Assembly (NCBI GenBank): GCA_964645285.1
Contig: CAZYDR010000035.1
Location: forward strand, 1 to 33,876
Source: JAYZAP01 sp964645285
Lineage (GTDB): Bacteria > Pseudomonadota > Alphaproteobacteria > JAAXGF01
Direction of reading: 5' to 3'
Length of the DNA stretch: 33,876 bases
Both the position numbers and the translations under genes were made by a program. The first letter of the stretch is position 1, and every line of letters starts with the position of its first letter. A model generated the notes under the pieces. That model was not told where the DNA came from. It searched no databases and saw nothing but the letters and a program-made list of their open reading frames with translations. Below, one piece after another: positions 1-6,663 of this stretch.

Positions 1-37
1 AGAGCATCGCGGTTTTATGTCGCCATGAAGGCATCGC

Positions 38-370
38 CTAGTCGCCCTTCTGGATGCCGGCGCCCATGATCTTCTTGAGGTCGGGAATATAGCCGTCCTG
101 GCCATCGTCCTCGGCGTTCTCCATCAACAGCTCGCTATAGCCGATGATGGCATTAAGCGGCGTGCGCAGCTCGTGGCTCATATTGGCCAGGAAATCGCTC
201 TTGGTGCGGTTGGCGACCTCGGCCTCCTCCTTGGCCTTGAGCATTTCGACTTCGGCCTGCTTACGCTCGGTGATGTCGCGGCCGTAGAGGTTGGCGTACC
301 ACCGGGTGAATCGGCGGTATTGGGTCGTATCACGGTCTCGGCTGAAGCATTCATGGTGGTGATCCTTGTT
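38..370 (-). pseudogene. Sensor histidine kinase remnant (PAS end plus HisKA only)
   Basis: The reverse strand reads the end of a PAS-type domain (GRDITERKQAE), a short linker and a textbook HisKA H-box (FLANMSHELRTPLNAIIGYS) with the phospho-acceptor histidine. The frame stops at 38-40, about 35 residues after the H-box, with no HATPase domain, so no ATP-dependent autophosphorylation is possible. At the other end the frame is closed by a TGA near 372 with no convincing start. A normal PAS-HisKA-HATPase kinase has several hundred residues; this is about 110. The last residues (GAGIQKGD) diverge from the usual helix that follows, which suggests a deletion or an early stop. It lies back to back with the MocR gene. 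I read it as a dead fragment; a single-domain dimerisation or phosphotransfer protein is possible but lacks a clear start. Confidence 0.7.
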
Positions 371-393
371 TCAACGATATTGTAATGATAAAT

Positions 394-438
394 TTGACAC
401 TAAATTCGAGTCAATGTATTGATTGTCACCATGACAAT
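394..438 (+). promoter_or_regulatory. Candidate promoter and operator cluster of the MocR gene
   Basis: TTGACA at 394-399 is followed after 17 bases by a weak -10 (TATTGA, 417-422). A perfect inverted repeat with 7-base arms and a 3-base centre, ATTGTCA-CCA-TGACAAT, lies at 422-438 and contains the ATG at 431. A second, looser pair TTGAC (394-398) and GTCAA (410-414) overlaps the -35 region. There are thus four TGAC/GTCA half sites in 45 bases. The layout fits autoregulation by the downstream regulator and would make its transcript almost leaderless. The repeats are seen directly; promoter activity and binding are inferred. Confidence 0.45.
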
Positions 439-1828
439 TTGGTCGCCCGACATCACCGGTAAACCCGGCCCCAAATATCGTATCATTGCCGATGAAATCG
501 GCGGCGCGATCGCCGACGGCCGACTTGACAGAGGAGCCAGGCTGCCACCCCAGCGCGACCTGGCCTATCAGCTTGGGGTGTCGCTCAACACGGTCACGCG
601 CGGCTATGGCGAGGCTCTGCGCCGGGGTCTGGTTCAGGGCGAAATCGGCCGTGGCACATATGTCCGGACCGGAGACCAACGATCATATGAGACCATCCCG
701 TCCGCTCATCTCGTACGGCGCGAAACCGGCCCTATCGACTTCCGCCTGAATCTGCCGTCGGTTGGTCGCAGCGCCGAAATGCTGTCGCAAACCCTTGCCG
801 AACTCAGTCATTCGCCCACACTGGCCAGCTTCCTCGATTACCAGCCGGACGGCGACCTCGATGCCCATGCCGAGGCCGGGGCCACCTGGATAAATCGGCT
901 GGGAATGGATGTGTCCGGTCGCAACGTTGTGCTGGCCACCGGCGCCCAACATGGCGTGATGGCCAGTTTGATGGCGACGACCCGGCCGGGAGACACCCTT
1001 TTTACGGAACAGATGACCTACGCGCCGCTCAAGCAGATGGCTCATCATCTCAGCCTGAAACTCTGTCCGGTCGAACTCGACGAACAGGGGCTGAAGCCCG
1101 ACAAACTCGACGCGGCATGCCGCAAAACCGGGGCAACGACGCTCTATTGCCTGCCGACCTTGCACACCCCGACGACCGTGACCATGCCGGAGGAGCGCCG
1201 CCGGGCCATCGCCGACGTCGCTCGCCAGCACGGGCTCACAATCATCGAAGACGATGTGTTCGGGTTTCTGCCCCGGTACCGACCCCCGCCGCTGGCAGTA
1301 TTCGCGCCGGAGCGGACCGTCTTCATCACCAGCGTTTCCAAGAGTCTGGCGCCCGGACTGCGCATCGGCTATCTGCACATGCCGGAGACCTATCGCCGGG
1401 CCATTCGCGGCGCCATCGCCATGTCATGCTGGATGCCACCGCCCCTGATGGCCGAAATCGCCAGCCGATGGATATTCGACGGCACGGCGGATCGCTTGAA
1501 CAACTGGCAGCGCGACGAAATACTGGCGCGACAGCAGATTGCCCGTCACATCTTGGCGGGTTACCCATTTAAGGGCGATCCCAATGGCCTGAACCTGTGG
1601 CTGCCGTTACCTGCGCCTTGGCGGGCCGACGGATTTCGCTCAGCGGCAGAGGCACGCGGCGTAAAGCTATTGACCGCCGAGGCATTTGCCGTCGGCCAAG
1701 CCCCTGTACCGCACGCGGTCCGCCTCTGCCTGGGCTACGAGATAAGCCGCCATCGCATGACGGCCGGAATGGATACCATCGCGGAACTTCTCGAACGCAC
1801 CGATAGCCCGGACACCTTGCCAATTTAG
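431..1828 (+). CDS. MocR/PdxR-family regulator (GntR wHTH + aminotransferase-like domain)
   Basis: About 465 residues, the usual size of the MocR subfamily. Residues 1-80 form a GntR-type winged helix (GARLPPQRDLAYQLGVSLNT, then a GRGTYV wing). The rest is a fold-type I PLP aminotransferase-like domain, with the nucleotide-loop region (LATGAQHGV), IIEDDVFG and the PLP-lysine motif SVSKSLAPGLRIGY. Members bind PLP or amino-acid adducts through this domain and act as transcription factors; some control vitamin B6 synthesis, GABA or taurine use. The target is not known here. I prefer ATG 431 over the upstream TTG at 419 because it is the first ATG and begins at the normal distance before the helix. 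It precedes the channel and antiporter genes with a 48-base gap, so it may regulate them. No damage seen. Confidence 0.9.
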   Translation: MTIWSPDITGKPGPKYRIIADEIGGAIADGRLDRGARLPPQRDLAYQLGVSLNTVTRGYGEALRRGLVQGEIGRGTYVRTGDQRSYETIPSAHLVRRETGPIDFRLNLPSVGRSAEMLSQTLAELSHSPTLASFLDYQPDGDLDAHAEAGATWINRLGMDVSGRNVVLATGAQHGVMASLMATTRPGDTLFTEQMTYAPLKQMAHHLSLKLCPVELDEQGLKPDKLDAACRKTGATTLYCLPTLHTPTTVTMPEERRRAIADVARQHGLTIIEDDVFGFLPRYRPPPLAVFAPERTVFITSVSKSLAPGLRIGYLHMPETYRRAIRGAIAMSCWMPPPLMAEIASRWIFDGTADRLNNWQRDEILARQQIARHILAGYPFKGDPNGLNLWLPLPAPWRADGFRSAAEARGVKLLTAEAFAVGQAPVPHAVRLCLGYEISRHRMTAGMDTIAELLERTDSPDTLPI

Positions 1829-1876
1829 GCCGCGCGCCAAGTGACGGGTCACCAATGATGGATTAGGGTTTGCTTC

Positions 1877-2695
1877 ATGAACGACCACGCTCAGCCAGCG
1901 GCCAACGGCCTCGATGCCTATGCGCCGCCGCAGATCGCCGCCCGGGTCGAGAATGCCGGGGTCGCCAAGGCGGCGCTGCCGACCCTGCAGACCCTGACTC
2001 TGGCCGTCCTCGCCGGCGCGTTCATCGCCTTTGGCGCCATGTTCTTCACCCTGGTCATGACCACCAGCGGCCTGGGCTTCGGCGTCGGCCGCCTGGTCGG
2101 CGGCATGGCCTTCTCCCTCGGCTTGGTGCTGGTGGTCATCGCCGGGGCCGAGCTATTCACCGGCAACAACCTGATCGTCATGGCCTGGGCCGACGGTAAG
2201 ATTACGCTCGCCGCCATGCTGCGAAACTGGCTGTTGGTCTATGCGGGGAACTTCGCCGGCGCCGTGGCCACGACGGTAATCGTCCATTGGTCGGGCATAT
2301 TGGCCCTCGACGGCGGTGCGGTCGGCGAGACCGCGGTGGCCATCGCGAAAGCAAAGGTCGCCCTGCCCTTCACCGAAGCGTTCTTTCGCGCCGTGCTGTG
2401 CAATACCCTGGTTTGTCTGGCGGTATGGCTGTGCTTCGCGGCCCATACGGTGGCCGGCAAGATCCTCGCCATTATCCCGCCGATCTCGGCCTTCGTGGCG
2501 CTCGGTTTCGAGCATTCCGTGGCCAACATGTACTTCATCCCCATGGCCATGCTGGCGGACGGTGACGGGCTCACCATGGCCGGGTTCGTCGGCAATCTGA
2601 TACCGGTGACTCTGGGCAACATCATTGGCGGCAGCGTATTCGTCACCCTGATCTACTGGATCATCTATATTCGCCGACCTGATTCGAGGAGCTAG
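1877..2695 (+). CDS. Formate/nitrite transporter (FNT) family channel
   Basis: A 272-residue polytopic membrane protein with the FNT pattern: six hydrophobic segments, the ELFTGNNLIVMAW segment of the first repeat, and the second-half signature FEHSVANMYFIPMAML that carries the conserved central-pore histidine. FNT proteins are pentameric channels for small monovalent acids (formate, nitrite, hydrosulfide, lactate) in the inner membrane. The sequence does not tell formate from nitrite from other acids, so I give no gene symbol. It starts 48 bases after the MocR gene and ends 9 bases before the antiporter gene, so the two transporters are probably co-transcribed. A proton antiporter next to a weak-acid channel would fit pH or acid-anion balance, which is inference. 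Confidence 0.9.
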   Translation: MNDHAQPAANGLDAYAPPQIAARVENAGVAKAALPTLQTLTLAVLAGAFIAFGAMFFTLVMTTSGLGFGVGRLVGGMAFSLGLVLVVIAGAELFTGNNLIVMAWADGKITLAAMLRNWLLVYAGNFAGAVATTVIVHWSGILALDGGAVGETAVAIAKAKVALPFTEAFFRAVLCNTLVCLAVWLCFAAHTVAGKILAIIPPISAFVALGFEHSVANMYFIPMAMLADGDGLTMAGFVGNLIPVTLGNIIGGSVFVTLIYWIIYIRRPDSRS

Positions 2696-2704
2696 CCCGC
2701 CACC

Positions 2705-3967
2705 ATGGAAACCGCTTTCGATCTTGTCGCCGTGTTGCTCGGCCTCGCCGCGTTGTTCGGCTACATCAATCACAAGCTGCTCAAGCTGCCCCATACCATC
2801 GGCCTGGTGGTCATCGCCCTGGCGGTATCTCTGGGCGCTCTCATAGCGGATGCGGCCGTGCCGGCCTGGGGCCTCGGAAATTCCGTGCGCGTCATGCTCG
2901 GCGAGATCGACTTCACCGAAGCCCTGATGAAAGGACTGCTGAGCTTCCTGCTGTTCGCCGGCGCCCTGCATGTGGATTTGTCCGCCCTGGCCGAGCGCAA
3001 ATGGGCGATTGCCGCCATGTCCACGGTCGGGGTGGTGATGTCGACCGCCATCGTCGGCGGCGGCGCCTTTGTCATCTTCCAGGCCACCGGCCAGACCGTG
3101 CCCCTGGCCTATTGCCTCGTGTTCGGCGCGCTGATCTCACCGACCGATCCGGTGGCGGTTATGAGCATCCTCAAGAAAGTCGCAGTGCCGCCCAGCCTGG
3201 AAGCCAAGATCGCCGGCGAGAGCCTGTTCAACGACGGCGTCGGGGTGGTGGTTTTCGCCATTCTTGCGGCCATTGCCACCGGCGGTACTGGCGGCGCCGA
3301 GGTCAGCGCCGGCTCGGTGGCGGTGCTGTTCCTCGCCGAAGCAGTCGGCGGGGCGCTGCTCGGCCTGGCGACGGGTTGCATCGCGTTCTACGCCATGCGC
3401 TCCCTGGATGAGCACAACATCGAGGTCATCATCACCCTGGCCCTGGTCACCGTGACCTACGCGGTGGCCCACCGGCTGCATGTTTCGGGGCTGATCGCCG
3501 TGGTCGTCGCCGGGCTGCTGATCGGCAATCACGGCGCCCGCCTGGCCATGAGCGACACCACACGGGAGCACATTCACACCTTCTGGTCCCTGGCCGACGA
3601 AATCCTCAATTCACTGCTGTTCATGCTGATCGGCTTCGAGGTGGTGGCGATCAGCGGCGAGCCCGGCGTGCTGATCGCCGCCCTGCTGACCATCCCCCTG
3701 GTACTGATCGCCCGCCTGGCGGCAGTGGCCGGGCCGATCTCGATTCTGCGCCTCGGCCAGGACTTCTCCAAGGGCGCCATCCCGATTCTCACCTGGGGCG
3801 GCCTGCGCGGCGGCATTTCCGTGGCTCTGGTGCTGTCCCTGCCGCCCTCGGCCGAGCGTGAACTGATGCTTACCGCCTGCTACGCGGTGGTCATCTTCTC
3901 CATCGTCATCCAGGGTCTGACCATGGAACGGGTGGCGCGCCGTTTTTCCGACCCCACAAAAAGTTGA
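2705..3967 (+). CDS. CPA1-family Na+(K+)/H+ antiporter, NhaP-like
   Basis: A 420-residue inner-membrane antiporter with about 12 hydrophobic segments. The core motifs of cation:proton antiporter 1 are present: ISPTDPVAVMSILKK in the region of segment 5 and GESLFNDGVGVVVF, whose Asn-Asp pair is the ion-binding site of electroneutral CPA1 exchangers. There is a conserved GGLRGGISVALVLSLP near the C-terminus. There is no cytosolic TrkA-type tail. The gene follows the FNT channel by 9 bases, with GAGGAG upstream lying across the end of that gene as ribosome binding site, so translation is probably coupled. Expected role: sodium or potassium and pH homeostasis. Cation choice cannot be read from the sequence. 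Confidence 0.92.
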   Translation: METAFDLVAVLLGLAALFGYINHKLLKLPHTIGLVVIALAVSLGALIADAAVPAWGLGNSVRVMLGEIDFTEALMKGLLSFLLFAGALHVDLSALAERKWAIAAMSTVGVVMSTAIVGGGAFVIFQATGQTVPLAYCLVFGALISPTDPVAVMSILKKVAVPPSLEAKIAGESLFNDGVGVVVFAILAAIATGGTGGAEVSAGSVAVLFLAEAVGGALLGLATGCIAFYAMRSLDEHNIEVIITLALVTVTYAVAHRLHVSGLIAVVVAGLLIGNHGARLAMSDTTREHIHTFWSLADEILNSLLFMLIGFEVVAISGEPGVLIAALLTIPLVLIARLAAVAGPISILRLGQDFSKGAIPILTWGGLRGGISVALVLSLPPSAERELMLTACYAVVIFSIVIQGLTMERVARRFSDPTKS

Positions 3968-4042
3968 CCACACCAAGGGCTGACAGAACGGGCAACAACC
4001 CTGTAAGGTTTTGTCGACGATAACATTTGCGACCGTCGAAAA

Positions 4043-4054
4043 TTGACCGGTCAA
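4043..4054. promoter_or_regulatory. 12-base perfect palindrome before the DUF1330 gene
   Basis: TTGACCGGTCAA is a perfect palindrome that ends 14 bases before the ATG at 4069 and abuts the ribosome binding site GGGGAGG. It could be an operator or a small mRNA hairpin masking the Shine-Dalgarno. Its TTGAC half site matches those at the MocR start (394-438), which hints at a common regulator, but five-base half sites recur by chance. Confidence 0.35.
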
Positions 4055-4068
4055 GGGGAGGAAAAACG

Positions 4069-4359
4069 ATGTCAGTCTATGTGGTAGGGCGTGTGATGAT
4101 CATAGATCCGGCGTGGATCGAGGGCTATATTCCGGCGGTCGAGGCGATCGTCGAATCCCACGGCGGCAAATATCTGGTGCGCAGCCCGGAAATGGATGTC
4201 ATAGAAAGCAACGGCGATGCACCTAACGTGGTGGTGGTCATCGAATTCCCCACAAAGGAAGCGGCCCAGGCGTTTTATACCTCTGCCGAGTACCAGCCCT
4301 GGCTCGAAGCCCGCAAGGCCGGCGCCGACAGTGAGTTGATCCTGCTCGACGGCCTCTAA
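4069..4359 (+). CDS. DUF1330 family protein
   Basis: A 96-residue soluble protein with the ferredoxin-like alpha/beta barrel pattern of DUF1330 (dimeric alpha-beta barrel superfamily). It shows a first strand YVVGRVMI, the GGKYLVR strand, the VVVIEFPTKEAAQAFY segment and the closing SAEYQPWLEARK. DUF1330 members are small dimers of unknown activity, found near many metabolic genes. I chose ATG 4069 over the upstream TTG at 4027 because a strong GGGGAGG site sits about 8 bases before it and family members start at this point. It stands alone between the antiporter and the damaged TetR/ABC locus. Confidence 0.85.
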   Translation: MSVYVVGRVMIIDPAWIEGYIPAVEAIVESHGGKYLVRSPEMDVIESNGDAPNVVVVIEFPTKEAAQAFYTSAEYQPWLEARKAGADSELILLDGL

Positions 4360-4444
4360 GCGGACATCGATTGCCGGCCCGCCATGTAGTGGCCGAGGAC
4401 GAAGGCGATGTCGCCGCGGACGCGGTGGTCCATATCGGCCGGAT

Positions 4445-4800
4445 TTAGGCGTCGTCGGCCATGAGTTCGATGAAGCGGGCGTTCTGCAGCTTGAACAGGA
4501 TCTCGCCCGCCGCCGTGCAGTCGATGGCGGAATCGAGCCTGCCGCGGCGCGCCAGTATATCGAGCAGACTACCGAAAAGCGCGCCGAGTTTCTGGTCGAG
4601 CGCCGCGTAACCGTGCCCGAAATCGGAACTTCCCTCGATCACGCTAGTGGCGATTACGTGGCGCCAGATCGGCTGCTTGAGATACCCCAGGTTATGGTCG
4701 CAAATCACGGCCGAGATGCCGGCAAAAGCCTCCAGCGGGTCATTCGGCGGGTCGACCATGAAGGCGTCGATCTTGCCGATCAGGATCGCGTCGCTCTGTG
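4445..4800 (-). pseudogene. TetR-family regulator, C-terminal half only
   Basis: On the reverse strand about 118 residues can be read to the stop at 4445. The helical C-terminal ligand-binding half of a TetR regulator is recognisable: AILIGKIDAFM, a DPLEAFAGI segment, then a long amphipathic tail ending in ILFKLQNARFIELMADDA. The N-terminal helix-turn-helix (about 50-80 residues) is absent. Upstream of about 4800 the reverse frame loses resemblance, and the other strand at that point becomes the interior of an ABC permease. The DNA-binding half was therefore deleted together with the start of the divergent operon. The TetR assignment rests on the C-terminal half alone and is moderately secure; loss of the N-terminus is clear. 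Confidence 0.6.
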
Positions 4801-4802
4801 GA

Positions 4803-5353
4803 GCGCCTTCCTGTTGTCGGCGGTGACGGCCATACCCGTCGACATCTGGATGTCGAGCTATCGCGCCGTCGGCACCCTGATCGAGCCCATCGTCGACTTC
4901 ATTCGCTATCTGCCGGTACCGGCGCTGGTACCGCTATTGATCATCTGGTTCGGTATCGGCGAAACCTCGAAGATCGCGGTGCTATGGATGGGAACCTTCT
5001 TCCAACTGGTGTTGCTGATCGCCGACGACGCCAAGCGGGTGCCGCGCGAGTTCGTCGAGACCGGCTTTACCCTGGGGGCAAGGTCCGGACAGATTACCTG
5101 GCATATCGTCTTCCGGTCCATGCTGCCCAGTGTCATCGACAACCTGCGTATCACTCTGGGCTGGTGCTGGACCTACATCATCATCGCCGAGATCGTCGCC
5201 GCCAACGCCGGCATCGGCCACGCCATCTGGTCGGCGCGGCGCTTCGTCATGACGCCCGAAGTGATGGCCGGCATCCTCACTGTGGGCATCATCGGTCTGG
5301 TTACCGACCAGGCGATCCGCTTCGTCCATCGTCGCTATTTCCGCTATCTCTGA
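4803..5353 (+). pseudogene. NitT/TauT-type ABC transporter permease, N-terminus deleted
   Basis: From about 4803 the plus strand reads about 180 residues of a nitrate/sulfonate/taurine-type permease: FLLSAVTAIP, FIRYLPVPALVPLLIIWFGI, then the ABC-coupling EAA loop (FVETGFTLGARSGQITWHIV) and the last two membrane segments. Family members have about 250-280 residues. The missing piece is the cytoplasmic start, the first membrane segment and the loop after it. The frame stays open leftward to 4613 only by chance, because there it runs antisense to the TetR remnant. Some substitutions (VDIWMSS where families usually have VG.WMG) suggest relaxed selection. No substrate-binding protein gene remains nearby, so even a translated product would probably not make a working importer. 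Confidence 0.75.
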
Positions 5354-5377
5354 GGCGCCCAGGCAACGACCGGTGAT

Positions 5378-6208
5378 ATGCCATTTCTCCGCATCGACGG
5401 CGTCAGCAAGACTTTTGGGGGCGATGTCCGCCACGGCGACGTTCACGTCATCGACAACGTCTCCATGGATATCCAGGCCGGCGAGTTCGTCGTTTATCTC
5501 GGACCCTCGGGCTGCGGCAAGACGACGCTGATGCGGATTGTCGGTGGGCTCGAGACGGCGAACAGCGGCACCATTCACCTCGACGGCGCGAAAGTGACCG
5601 GTCCGGACCGCAAGAAGGGCATGGTGTTTCAGGCCTACACGTCGTTCCCCTGGCTGACCGTCGTCGAAAATATCCGCTTCGGCACGCGCTATCGCGACGA
5701 TATCAGCAAGGCCGAGAAGGACGAGATTTCCCGCCATTACCTGGAACTGGTGGGCCTCAAGGATTTCGCCAACTACTACGTCAACCGCATTTCGGGCGGC
5801 ATGCGCCAGCGGATTGCCATCGCCCGGACCCTGGCGGCGGCGCCCGACATCCTGTTGATGGACGAGCCGTTCGGCGCCCTCGACGCCCAGACCCGCGAGT
5901 TTTTCCAGTATCAGCTCCTCGAAATCAACCGCGAGGAGCGCAAGGCCATCATCTTCGTCACCCATGATGTCGAGGAAGCGGTTTACCTGGCGGACCGTAT
6001 TTTCATGTTCTTGGCCCGGCCAGCGACCATCATCGAGAAAGTTCAGGTTGCCGACCATATTACCGGCGAGCGCGATATCACAGTCAAGGAGACCGAGGCG
6101 TTCTTCCATCTGCGCAATCATATACGCGATCTCATGCGCGACGAAGGTCGGCGCAACGAAGAGATGGCCGAGCGCGCGCTTATGACCCCTGAAGAAGGCG
6201 GCAAATGA
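5378..6208 (+). CDS. NitT/TauT-type ABC transporter ATP-binding protein
   Basis: A 276-residue ABC ATPase of the nitrate/sulfonate/taurine group. Walker A GPSGCGKTT at 42-50, Q-loop near FQAYTSFPWLTV, signature SGGMRQRIAIARTL, Walker B ILLMDEPFGALD, and the H-loop in FVTHDVEEAVYLADRIFMF are all intact. The C-terminal 60 residues are charged and helical, as in this group. It starts 24 bases after the permease stop and overlaps the start of the SDR remnant by ATGA. Its partner permease is truncated and its substrate-binding protein is missing, so it is probably a stranded subunit, though the reading frame is clean and it could serve another permease in trans. Confidence 0.9.
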   Translation: MPFLRIDGVSKTFGGDVRHGDVHVIDNVSMDIQAGEFVVYLGPSGCGKTTLMRIVGGLETANSGTIHLDGAKVTGPDRKKGMVFQAYTSFPWLTVVENIRFGTRYRDDISKAEKDEISRHYLELVGLKDFANYYVNRISGGMRQRIAIARTLAAAPDILLMDEPFGALDAQTREFFQYQLLEINREERKAIIFVTHDVEEAVYLADRIFMFLARPATIIEKVQVADHITGERDITVKETEAFFHLRNHIRDLMRDEGRRNEEMAERALMTPEEGGK

Positions 6209-6430
6209 GTACATTCGACTTTACCGGGAATGCGCTCGCTGTCGATCATGGCGGAGCGGGAGGGCCGAGCTGAGGACGACTGTCTGGCCGAAATTCTTTC
6301 GGCCCAGTCCATGGCCGGGTTGATGGAGCCCGACGACATGGCCGCCAGTTACATTTTCCTGGCCTCCCCAGCGGCCGCGAATATTACGGGCCAGGCCCTC
6401 AACACCGATCAAGGCGAGTTATTCGTCTGA
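6205..6430 (+). pseudogene. Short-chain dehydrogenase (SDR) with large internal deletion
   Basis: The ATG at 6205 overlaps the ATPase stop and begins MSTFDFTGNALAV, the usual opening of a classical SDR before the glycine-rich NAD(P) loop. That loop never appears. The frame ends after about 22 codons. One base out of frame, from about 6230 to 6430, the true SDR C-terminus follows: AGLMEPDDMAASYIFLASPA, then ANITGQALNTDQGE. SDRs have about 250 residues; the nucleotide-binding and catalytic Ser-Tyr-Lys parts (about 170 residues) are lost and the two ends are joined out of frame near 6228-6240. It was evidently the last gene of the NitT/TauT-type operon. A short protein from ATG 6230 is possible but would lack any active site. 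Confidence 0.75.
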
Positions 6431-6500
6431 TTTCGCCAGAATTCGACAAATTCGGTGTGACGTCCATCACCGACGGGGCGGTGAATCGGATGGTACGAAG

Positions 6501-6526
6501 GGGCGGACACCTGAGAAAGGGTGCCC
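6501..6526 (+). other. Stem-loop in the 3' untranslated stretch 6431-6663
   Basis: GGG-(4)-CACC-(8)-GGTG-CCC can form a bulged hairpin, 20 bases before the terminator. The 233-base gap 6431-6663 holds no recognisable gene. The hairpin and terminator together could be the 3' end of the mRNA or a small RNA released from it. The loop contains CTGAGA, but the other conserved parts of a TPP riboswitch are missing. Confidence 0.25.
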
Positions 6527-6545
6527 TCCCTGCATTCCCCAACTT

Positions 6546-6575
6546 GGGGCCGGCTATTTTGCCGGCCCCCTTTTT
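6546..6575 (+). terminator. Rho-independent terminator of the NitT/TauT-type operon
   Basis: A 9-base perfect stem, GGGGCCGGC and GCCGGCCCC (6546-6554, 6561-6569), closes on the loop TATTTT and is followed by C and five T. It is a strong intrinsic terminator for plus-strand transcription, 116 bases after the SDR remnant. It faces the 3' end of the convergent Sel1 gene; on the minus strand there is no T-run after the stem. Confidence 0.85.
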
Positions 6576-6663
6576 CTTTGTGCTGGTGGCCGCGGAATCG
6601 GCGCGCGCCTAACCACGGATTAAGGGGAAGTGGTCAAATGGCACCGTATTCTCTGAAGCCGCT

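Noticed and set aside
4356..4433. Minus-strand 25-codon frame (MDHRVRGDIAFVLGHYMAGR) between the DUF1330 and TetR genes
   Set aside because: Too short to assign and it overlaps the DUF1330 stop; possibly a scrap of a lost gene but nothing supports it.
4613..4802. Open plus-strand frame that would extend the permease to 246 residues
   Set aside because: This part has no permease character and is antisense to a recognisable TetR C-terminal half; the opening is accidental.
4982..6214. Long minus-strand open frame of about 410 codons
   Set aside because: It is antisense to the permease and ATPase genes, which carry strong family motifs; its His/Asp/Gly-rich translation is typical of a shadow frame in GC-rich DNA.
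6511..6516. CTGAGA within the 3' stretch before the terminator, as in the TPP riboswitch core
   Set aside because: The other invariant parts of the TPP aptamer (the ACCC...CCTGATC region and the second arm) are absent, and the element lies after genes rather than before one.
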